In this document: piece after piece, positions 44,770-51,994 of the stretch
How the letters are laid out: each line of letters starts with the position of its first letter
Position numbering within the stretch: the stretch's first letter is position 1
From: Tilletiopsis washingtonensis
Taxonomy: Eukaryota > Basidiomycota > Exobasidiomycetes > Entylomatales
NCBI RefSeq assembly: GCF_003144115.1
Contig: NW_020312020.1
Location: forward strand, 158,658-210,651
Length of the DNA stretch: 51,994 nucleotides
Direction: 5' to 3'
Notes under the pieces: model-generated
What the model saw: only the letters and a program-made list of their open reading frames with translations
The model's database searches: none
Told to the model about the DNA's origin: nothing
Program-made: the position numbers and the translations under genes

Positions 44770-46875
44770 CTAGCGGAACAGAGGGTTGAGCCTGCTCGAG
44801 CCGATGCGCTTGCGGGCGAGAGACGCGAGAGACTCGCTGATGCTGAGTGCGGGCGACGAGGCGCGAGTTGACTCCGGCGGCGCTGGAGGCGGCATCCTCT
44901 GCGACGCCGACGACGGCTGCGGCTGCGGCGGCTGCTGCGGCTGCACGAGCTCATGCTGCACGAGAATGCGCACTGACAGCTTGTAGGTGCTGCGCTCGGG
45001 GAAGGGCAGCGGCTCGATGGGCCGCGTCTCCGGGTTGAACACCTTGTCCAGGCCCAGGTGCTTGTAGGGCAGCTGAAGCGCGCTCTCGCCGTCGAGGACG
45101 GCTACGGCGCTGTGCGACACCAGAGGGCGATAGAGCGCGTTGGGAGCGTCGACGCCGTAGAGGCGCCATGGCGTGTGGTCCGGGCGGAGTGGTTTGCGCG
45201 CGCCAGGCTCTTGGTTGTACCACGCCTGGTACTCCTGCGCGTAGCTCTGCATCTCGCCCTTGACGACGGCGGCGCCGAAGACGGTGTGATGGCTGAGCTT
45301 GATGCGCTCCGACAGGCAGATCCACTCCTGCGGCAGCAACTCGTGCATCTTGCTCAGCACAGGCAGAAGGAACGTGTCGCGCAGCTCATCCAGCTCCGTG
45401 CCATACGACGAGCCATTGAAGCGCATCAGCCACTTGTAGTGTGCCGTGAAGGAGAGCTGGCAGAGACGTGTCTGACGGAAGCTGGCTGCGGCGAGCACGG
45501 GCAGGATGGCGAGCGTGCCGGCGCCAATCACGAGCTTGAGCAGGCCGTTGGCAACGACCTTGATCTTGTCGTCGCTCAGCAGCAGGTTGTCGAAGCGGGA
45601 GAGCAGCTGCTCGTTGCGATCGTGCACGGCTGCCAGCACAAAGTAGATGAGCCGCTCGAGGCTGCACGGTCCGCCCTCGCTGCGCAGCCAGAGCTCCTGC
45701 TTGATGACCTCGCGCGTCGAGGCGTGCAGCTGGCTCTGGTCCTTCTTGAGCACGGCATGCGACAGCTTCCACAGCACGCCGACGGCGCGCTTCACGTTGA
45801 CGGTGCCGTCCGAGGTGTAGCGCTGGTAGCCCTCCGCCTTGCGCTCGTTGCGCAGTTGGCGTCGATCTCTTGCAGTCAGCCCTTGAATGTCTGGCTCGTC
45901 GTCATCGACGAGGCTGGCAGCGCAGCCTATGCCACAGCCCATAGCTGCGAGGATGCGCATCATCTCACCAACGGACGAGGTGTTGCTGGGTAGCATCGGA
46001 GCGGCTTCTGCGTCCGGTGTGGCTGAGCCTGCGCCGCCTGAGCCGCTGGCAGGCTGCTGAGCATGCTGAAGAGCGGCTGAGAGCGCTGCCTTCTTCAGCG
46101 CTTGAGCCTGACGCTTGGCGACCGTGGGTGCGACGCGACGCTGTCGCTTGACGGCGGCGGCGCGCACTGCTGGCGCGGCGCTTGGCTTGCCCGGCTTGAC
46201 GGCTGACGTGCGCCTGCGCACAGGTCGTCGGCTTGAGGCCATCGACGACGACACCTGCGTGCTGCTGAGCTCGTCGGACTCGGAGTCCGACTCGGAGTCC
46301 TCGGGTGGGCGAGGCGCAGGCGCGGGCACGAAGGGCTGAATGCCGCCGGCCAGCTGCGGAGCGGCAGGCTGCGCGGCGGGCGGAGCGACGACGGACTGAG
46401 GCGCAGGTAGAGGGACGACGACGGCGGGCGGCTGAGGTGCGGCCGAGTTGCTGCCTTCTGGGATGATGAACTCGACGCCGTTTTCGATGTCGACAAGCTC
46501 AGCGAGGCGAGCAACGTCAAGGTGGAACACGCTGGCGCGCCGAGGATCAGGGCGTGAGGCGAAGGCCCAAAGCAGCAGCTGCAAGCACAATGATGGCGTC
46601 AGCAGCTTGCACTCCTCTCGGCGTCGCACTGCTCCCAGCGTCACACTCACGTCCTTCTCCTTCTCTGCATTCTCCTGTTGACTGCCATTGAAGCTCTGGC
46701 TCGCGCGTAGCGCGGCGCCCAAAGTGCCCATGCGCAGCGGGTAGCAGCGGTGAAGCTGGGCCATGAGCTCCTCGTACTGCTGTCGAGAGAGCTGGAGGGG
46801 TGACGGCGTGGTCACGTCGCTGCAGTCGCGCTGGCGCTGGTCGCGCGGCAAGCGGCTGATGTGAAGAACCGGCAT
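44770..46875 (-). CDS. Unrecognised 701-aa protein, single exon
   Basis: One uninterrupted frame from the ATG at 46875 to a stop at 44770. I do not recognise the family. Residues 30-150 look globular (LSRQQYEELMAQLHRCYPLR; SLCLQLLLWAFASRPD). Residues about 150-290 are a disordered Pro/Ala/Ser stretch, with an acidic SDSESDE patch and then many basic residues (RRPVRRRTSAVKPGKP), a possible nuclear localisation signal. The second half, about 330-640, is compact and helical (TSDGTVNVKRAVGVLWKLSH; RLIYFVLAAVHDRNEQLLSR; LLKLVIGAGTLAILPVLAAA), with many aromatic residues towards the end. No signal peptide. The codon bias and globular halves argue for a real gene despite the GC-rich background. Tail to tail with Cactin (138 bp). 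Confidence 0.75.
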   Translation of the reverse strand: MPVLHISRLPRDQRQRDCSDVTTPSPLQLSRQQYEELMAQLHRCYPLRMGTLGAALRASQSFNGSQQENAEKEKDVSVTLGAVRRREECKLLTPSLCLQLLLWAFASRPDPRRASVFHLDVARLAELVDIENGVEFIIPEGSNSAAPQPPAVVVPLPAPQSVVAPPAAQPAAPQLAGGIQPFVPAPAPRPPEDSESDSESDELSSTQVSSSMASSRRPVRRRTSAVKPGKPSAAPAVRAAAVKRQRRVAPTVAKRQAQALKKAALSAALQHAQQPASGSGGAGSATPDAEAAPMLPSNTSSVGEMMRILAAMGCGIGCAASLVDDDEPDIQGLTARDRRQLRNERKAEGYQRYTSDGTVNVKRAVGVLWKLSHAVLKKDQSQLHASTREVIKQELWLRSEGGPCSLERLIYFVLAAVHDRNEQLLSRFDNLLLSDDKIKVVANGLLKLVIGAGTLAILPVLAAASFRQTRLCQLSFTAHYKWLMRFNGSSYGTELDELRDTFLLPVLSKMHELLPQEWICLSERIKLSHHTVFGAAVVKGEMQSYAQEYQAWYNQEPGARKPLRPDHTPWRLYGVDAPNALYRPLVSHSAVAVLDGESALQLPYKHLGLDKVFNPETRPIEPLPFPERSTYKLSVRILVQHELVQPQQPPQPQPSSASQRMPPPAPPESTRASSPALSISESLASLARKRIGSSRLNPLFR

Positions 46876-48179
46876 GGTCTAAAAAGGAACCGTTTTGGAC
46901 GCGACGTGCGAGGGGATGAGGGCGGGAGCAAAGAGACAAGTGCGGCGCTCGATGTCGTGTGGAGCAGGCGCCATTTCGAGGCAACGTGAGTGCGTCGCGC
47001 GTGCGGCTGTGGGGCAGGCGGCTGCGCGAGCGCCGGCGCGCGCCGGCGCGGGCGAGGCTTCATCAGCCAGCCGCGAATTCGCGGCAGCGACGGCACTTCG
47101 GCTCGGCACTTGCTGGTCAGATCCCTGAAGGGCTTGATTGAGGCTGATTGACGGCAGCAGATGCAGCACAGCAGCATCAGGCGAGCGCCCTTTGCTGGTG
47201 CTGCTGCCGGCGGGCTGCTGACGGCCGCGGCGACTGATGACGAGCGGCCCGAGCACTCGACCTCGCTCATTCGTTGCTCAGGGACAAAGGCGTGCGGCGA
47301 GGCCTCGCGCGCCGCCCTTGCCGCTGCCGCCGTTGCCGCGCTGATCGACTCTGCAGCGCGCCTTCGCGCCGCCGCCGCCGCCTCCGACTGCTCCTCTTTC
47401 TCGATCGCTAGCGAACCAAGCGCCACTCCGACTTCAGCGAGGGCAGCACCTCAGCAGCCGTGCTCTACTCGCTCCGGCCAGAAAGGTAAGCTACAGGCTT
47501 GGTACAGGCTGGGCACAGGCGGAGGTCGCTTGCAGATTCATGCGCTACGTGCACGGGCCGTAGCGGCCTCGGCTGCTTTCCTGCGCGAAGGAGGACGATA
47601 AAATGGTGAGGGCGCGATCTCCCCTGAGGACAAGAGACAGAGTGGCTCAGCAGAGCAGCATGCAGAGGTAGCAGGGGAGGCTCAGGAGCAGCAGGCAGAG
47701 AGCAGAGGTGCAGAGCAAGAGCTAGCAGGAGCACAGACCTCTTGCCAGACTCATCACCACTGAGGTCGGGCCTCCTTTGTCTGAGGATCGAAGCCCTTAT
47801 CGAGAGGCCAGAACGTTCCCTTCCTTCTCCTCTTCCTATGCCTGAGGCTGAGCATGAGCAGCAGCACCAGGCCTCTTCCTCCATGCCCTGTGCCCTCTGC
47901 TCGGCCTGCCTCTTCTCTGAGTCAGCCTGCTCCAGCAGCAGATCAGGTCTGGCTGCTGCTAGCTGTCCTGCCCCTATCTCTCTCTCCCTCTGTCTCTATC
48001 TCTCTCTCCGCCGTCATCTCACAACCTCGAGCACGCCATCACTCCTTTGTCCACGAGTCATGAGAGACAGATGAATAAAGCGACAACCGTACGAGACACA
48101 GAGAAGCGAGGGGAGGGGAGCAGGTGAATGATCTAGATGCGAGGCGGGAAACGAGGGCGGCGCACAGGCCGTCACGCCC
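46876..48179. other. 1.3-kb gene-free stretch between NOP58 and the 701-aa gene
   Basis: Both flanking genes run on the minus strand, so this holds the 3' UTR of NOP58 and the promoter of the 701-aa gene. One plus-strand frame with an ATG (47161-47601, 146 aa) is Ala-rich and domain-free; I do not call it. Around 47640-48000 the strand is rich in AGCAG/CTGCT words, first purine-rich and then pyrimidine-rich, so partial self-pairing is possible. CT repeats lie near 47980-48010. Confidence 0.45.
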
Positions 48180-50378
48180 TCATGCCTCCGAGTGCCGCTT
48201 CTTCTTCTTCTTCTCGCTCGGCGTGCCCTGCTCTCCATTGGCCTCGTCGGCGGACCGCTTCTTCTTGTCCTTCTTCTCCTTCTTCTCGCTCGCGGGCGTT
48301 GCCGGCACGGCAGCGGCGGCAGCGGCGGGTGCCGGCGTTGGCGGTGCTGCGAAGCGGGTCACGGTGAGCCAAGCGGACATGGAGCAGGACGTGCGATCGT
48401 GCGAGACTCACCAGAGCTGGCTGCAGCAGCGGCGGCCTTGGCAGCCTTCTTGAGGGCCTTGCGTTCCTCCTTGCTCAGCTTGCTCTCCGCCTCACTCTCC
48501 GGCGGCACGGATGCCGACGCCACGCTTGCCGGCGCAGCCGCCGCCTCCATGCTCTTGCGTGCCTTCTTGGCCGCCTTCTTCTCCTCCTTGCTCATCTCCT
48601 TTGCCGCGGGCGCAGGAGAGTCGACGTCCATGGCCGACACATCCGGCACGGTGCTCTTGGCTGGTGTGGCGGGGGCGTCTGCCGCGGCGTTGTAGCCACG
48701 CGCAGTGCCGGCAGAGTAGGCGCTCTGCTTGGCGCCTGCTCCGGCGCCGGAACGCAGACCCTGCACGTCAGAGCGCGTCTCGAGGCCGCGCAGTCGCGCC
48801 TCGAGCTTGACGCGAGAGTCGAGCCCGATGGAAGGCGTCGGCTCGGCCTCGGCGTCAGCCAGTGCATCGAGACGGATGGAGAGCGCGGCCTTGGTGGCGA
48901 CCATGCGTGCCATCTGTGCAGGCAAGAGGGTCAGCATTGCCTCGCCGCAGTGCAAGGTCATCAGCACGACGCACCTTGCCCTTGAGCTTCTGAGGCGCTT
49001 GGCCCACCAGCGACGAGTGGTAGATGAGACCGTACTTGGGCGTGTCGTGCTTGGTCTTGAGCGCGCGGAAGAGAGCCTTCTCGGCGCCGAGGATCTGCAC
49101 CGTGCTGCGAGTCCGAGCCTAGCATTAGCGTGTGCGCAGCAGGGAGCGATGGTGCAGCGCGACTCACGAGGCAGGGTGCTTGGCGAGGTTCATGAGGCTG
49201 CCGGCGTGGCTGATCAGACGAGCGCCCACGAGCTCGCCGACGAGGGCGGTGAGGTTGGGCGCAATGTTTGCCATGCGCGCCTGCAGATAGGCCCAGAGCT
49301 GCGCGCGGTATGCGCCAATCTTGACGACCTGTTCCGCCAGGCTGGAAATGTGGCTGAGGTCCGTGTCGCTGATCTCGGTGCCCATGCTGATCTCGGCCGC
49401 CGCCTTGAGCGTCTCCTCGAGCTCCTCGGGCAACACTTCGGCAAAGTCCGTCGTGCTGCACGAGGTGCGGAAGCCCATCGCAAGCACACACTTGGAGTAG
49501 GCCAAGTTGTCGGTGATGAGCTTGCCCATCTCGGGGAAGTGCCAGCCGTACCATTCCTGTGCGGCGCCGTTAGCACACGTCGAGCTGTGTGGCATGGGCT
49601 CTGCCGACGATGGCCTCCTCCTGGCCTCGCTTCGCCCCGACCCCCCGTGCTCGTTGCCGCACCACTCACCTTGACGCGCATGGCGTAAATGTTCAGCTCC
49701 TTGTCGAGATCATCAAGCAGGCCCACAGCCTGCACGACCATCGTGTCGACCTTGTCGGGCGAGAACTTGAGCTTGTAGCGGCTGAGCGAGTGCGAGAGAC
49801 CGAGGCTCATGGTGCTCAGGTCGCGCGGGTCCAGCGAGCCCGACGCCGAGGCGCCCTCGCCGGCGCCGAGCGAGAGCAGCGGCGCCAGGTGCGTGCGGAT
49901 GCCGCGATAGAGCTCCAGCACGGACGAGTCGGACACGACGGTGATGCCGAGCTTCTTTGCGATGGCGCCGCCTGCGAGAAGGGGGGGTCAGTCTGGTGAG
50001 AGACAGACGTGTCCATGCATGCCACCGCGACGCACCCAGCTTGGGGTCCGTGACGACGAGCTCCTCCTTCTGCTTGGCCTCGACGACCTCCTTTGTGAGG
50101 AACTTCTTGAGGCCCTTGCTCATCTTGCCCTCGCCCAGCGCCGCCACATCCTCCACCGCCTCGGCCGTCGAGGCGAAGCGGTGGATGGCACTGAGCTTGA
50201 TGAGCGCGGCGGCACTCTCGGCCGAGTCGAACTGCTTGTGTAGCTCGCCCGACGAGAGCGCGCCCGGCTGGGCAAGACGGAAAAGACAGAAGCCCACTGT
50301 GTGAAGCGTGAGTGGGGGCGGCGCGGAGAGGGGGGCGAGGCGAGACGCACCGGACGTCTCGAAGAGGACGAGCACCAT
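48180..50378 (-). CDS. NOP58: Box C/D snoRNP core protein Nop58
   Basis: Nucleolar core protein of box C/D snoRNPs, which guide rRNA 2'-O-methylation and pre-rRNA processing (family knowledge). Exons 50378-50351, 50296-50036, 49971-49670, 49556-49168, 49104-48975, 48913-48412 and 48346-48180 give 592 aa; yeast Nop58 has 511. Order of parts: NOP5 N-terminal domain ([15 protein letters not shown]), a NOSIC-type coiled coil with [35 protein letters not shown], the Nop domain with [20 protein letters not shown], and [20 protein letters not shown]. The tail is Lys/Glu-rich with KKE and KKD runs, ending [11 protein letters not shown] tiny first exon of 28 nt is typical for this gene. YGLIYHSS after TPKYG favours Nop58 over Nop56. 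Divergent from the ING-type gene. Confidence 0.96.
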
Positions 50379-50802
50379 GCTGGGCGAGCACGGCGGGTGG
50401 GTGCGAGGCGGGCGGAGAGGAGCGCGCAACGAGCGTGCAAGCAGCGAGCGAAGGGCTGCTGAGGAGCGCGAGAGCGAGCGGAAGGCGGTGAGAGTGGGCA
50501 GCGGCGACGTCGTCGAGAAGCGAGAAGCGCAAGGCCGCCCGCTGCTGCCCAGCTGCACGGCGCGAAGATGTGCGCCGCACGCCGCGCGGCGGCCGGCTCA
50601 GGAAATTGGCAGGTGCAGCACGTGACATGTGAGGGCGTCTGGCCGGCCGGGGCTGGAGTGGGCCGGCTGCGCGACTCCTCTGTTCCCACGCGCCCCGGCT
50701 GAGCTTGTCAGATGCGGCGCCGGCCGCGCCGCCTGCTGCAGCTCCACCACCTCCTCCTGTTCCCCCCGCGTCGCGCCTCACCAGCACCGGCACGCTGGCG
50801 CC
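50379..50802. promoter_or_regulatory. Divergent promoter region NOP58 / ING protein
   Basis: A 424-bp spacer between divergent ATGs. Near its middle is a CACGTGAC E-box at 50619-50626, followed by ACATGTGA. The remainder is GC-rich, with a GAGCGAGCGGAAGG patch on the NOP58 side and a CCACCACCTCCTCCTG leader before the ING-type gene. Confidence 0.55.
50619..50626. promoter_or_regulatory. E-box (CACGTGAC)
   Basis: Exact CACGTG core, the same extended site as in the POL12/KAP120 spacer read on the other strand. It is placed between two divergent housekeeping genes. The binding factor is unknown; Cbf1-like bHLH proteins are the usual candidates in fungi. Confidence 0.35.
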
Positions 50803-51994
50803 ATGCCGACCGCCGCCGCCGCGACGCTCGACGACCCCGCCGAGATTGCCGCGCTGGCCGTCGACTTCCTGCACAGCCTCGACAACCTGCCGCAGGAGGT
50901 GGCGCATCGCGTGCGCGAGATCCAGCACAAGGATGCCAAGCTGCACGGTGCGTGTGGCGTGGCCGTGCAACCCGTCCCTCTCTCTCGAGGCGGCCAGCGT
51001 CTGACGCGTCTGGCCTCAACTGCAGAGCTGCTGGGCAAGCTGGCCGCGCGCGAGACGGCACTGCGCGAGCTTCTCGCGCGGCCAGCAGGAGGCAGCGCCG
51101 CCGCCTCCGCCGCGCCCGTGCTCTCCGAAGCCGACCGCATCAAGGCCGACAAGCTGGCCGACAAGATCCGCGCCGACTATCGGCGTGCCGACGAGTGGAG
51201 TGCGGCCAAGGAGGAGGCCGCAGTGGGCCTCTGGCGCGCCGTGCACGCGCACCACAAGCGGCTGCAGGGCGAGATTGACAAGATCTCGCCGGCGCTGATT
51301 GCCAGCGTGGCGAGCAGCATGCCGGCGGGCTCCTCTGCTTCCAGTGATCTCCTGGGCGTCGGCGGCGTCCTCACGCCCGGCGTTGCACCCGTGCTGTCCG
51401 GCCTTTCGACTTCCCTCGCCGACATTGCCGCCGCGGCGCTTTCCGCCTCTGCCTCGCGCCACTCCTCGCCCTTTGCGCCGCCCGGAAAGAAGGAGATGCC
51501 GCCGCTCGTGAGAGGCTCGAGCTCCTTGGCTGCTGCTGCACGTGCGGGCACGCCCAGTACACCGACGGGTGCCAGTAGGAAACAGCAACGCCCGAACGCC
51601 ACTGCTGCGACCGCGCCGGGAACGAGTGGAGCGGCGGTCAGGAACGAGGGGGATGTTAGAGTGGAGGAGGAAGAAGAGGCGGAGAAGGACGAGACGATCT
51701 ACTGCTCTTGCCAGCGTGTCTCTTTCGGCGAGGTATGTACCTGTTTCCCCCCTTCTCTCTCTGCCCCTCTTCTTCGCTGACCATCCCCTCTCTCTCTCTC
51801 TTTCTCGCCAGATGATAGGCTGCGACTCCGACGCGTGTCCCTTTGAATGGTTTCACCTCTCGTGCGTGGGCGTCACCAAGCCGCTGCCGACGACGTGGTA
51901 CTGCAACACGTGCAAGGAACGCATGGCGCGCGAGGAGAAGGAGGGCGCCGCAAGAGCGCCGGACAAGGGCAACAAGAGGAAGAGGAAGAAGGAA
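50803..51994 (+). CDS. ING-family PHD-finger protein (partial, 3' end off window)
   Basis: Chromatin reader subunit of a histone acetyltransferase or deacetylase complex (Yng1/Yng2/Pho23 relatives; family knowledge). Exons 50803-50947 and 51026-51732, then 51812 to the window edge; 345 aa are visible. The ING N-terminal domain starts with FLHSLDNLPQEVAHRVREIQ and continues as a long helical region to about residue 155. A Ser/Pro/Ala linker and an acidic patch (EEEEEAEKDE) follow. The PHD finger begins YCSCQRVSFGEMIGCDSDAC and ends WYCNTCKE, with the full C4-H-C3 ligand set. The Tyr, Met and Trp expected in an H3K4me3 cage are present. A Lys/Arg-rich segment follows and runs off the window. 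Which of the yeast paralogues it matches cannot be decided from this part. Confidence 0.93.

Noticed and set aside
47161-47601. An ATG-led 146-codon plus-strand frame between the 701-aa gene and NOP58
   Set aside because: Ala/Ser-rich, no domain, minus strand equally open; no splice or promoter evidence to support it.

Overview
The window reads as nuclear DNA of a very GC-rich fungus, most likely a basidiomycete. Genes carry short introns with GTGAGT or GTGCGT-type donors and CAG acceptors (35 to about 213 nt, most 50-125 nt). Intron density is moderate: one uninterrupted exon of 5.8 kb, one gene with no intron and one with twelve. Intergenic spaces are mostly short. I favour Ustilaginomycotina on gene structure and composition, but that is inference. 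I see no rRNA, tRNA, CRISPR array or bacterial-type operon, and no retroelement or virus-derived gene.

Fifteen protein genes can be supported. Exon chains were assembled by hand, and for every gene complete in the window the exon lengths sum to a whole number of codons. From left to right: POL12 (-, 3' end outside the window), KAP120/importin-11 (+), an unrecognised Cys-motif protein (-), an alpha/beta hydrolase (+), a mitochondrial PDK/BCKDK-type kinase (-), RIX1/PELP1 (+), a Dal5-type MFS transporter (+), a MIPC synthase-type mannosyltransferase (+), TAO3/PAG1/Furry (-), an FG-repeat protein with an N-terminal membrane segment (+), BUD31 (-), Cactin (+), an unrecognised 701-aa protein (-), NOP58 (-) and an ING-type PHD protein (+, truncated at the right edge).

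Most genes are housekeeping: replication, nuclear transport, ribosome biogenesis (RIX1, NOP58), splicing (BUD31 and Cactin, head to head), mitochondrial metabolism, sphingolipid synthesis and polarity. Neighbours alternate strand almost strictly. The alternation fails only at the three longest gene-free stretches, 16100-19225, 21235-27216 and 46876-48179.

Three things stand out. First, an intron of Cactin contains about 88 nt that are a near-identical inverted copy of part of the MFS transporter gene 21 kb away. Second, the 6-kb gene-free block holds a degenerate head-to-tail array of roughly 0.2-0.4 kb units (about 22560-24700), with a 31-bp perfect inverted repeat inside it. Third, the kinase gene has long poly-C tracts in about half of its introns and a large insertion in its ATP-binding region. 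The FG protein also has a POM121-like layout that is unusual for a fungus.
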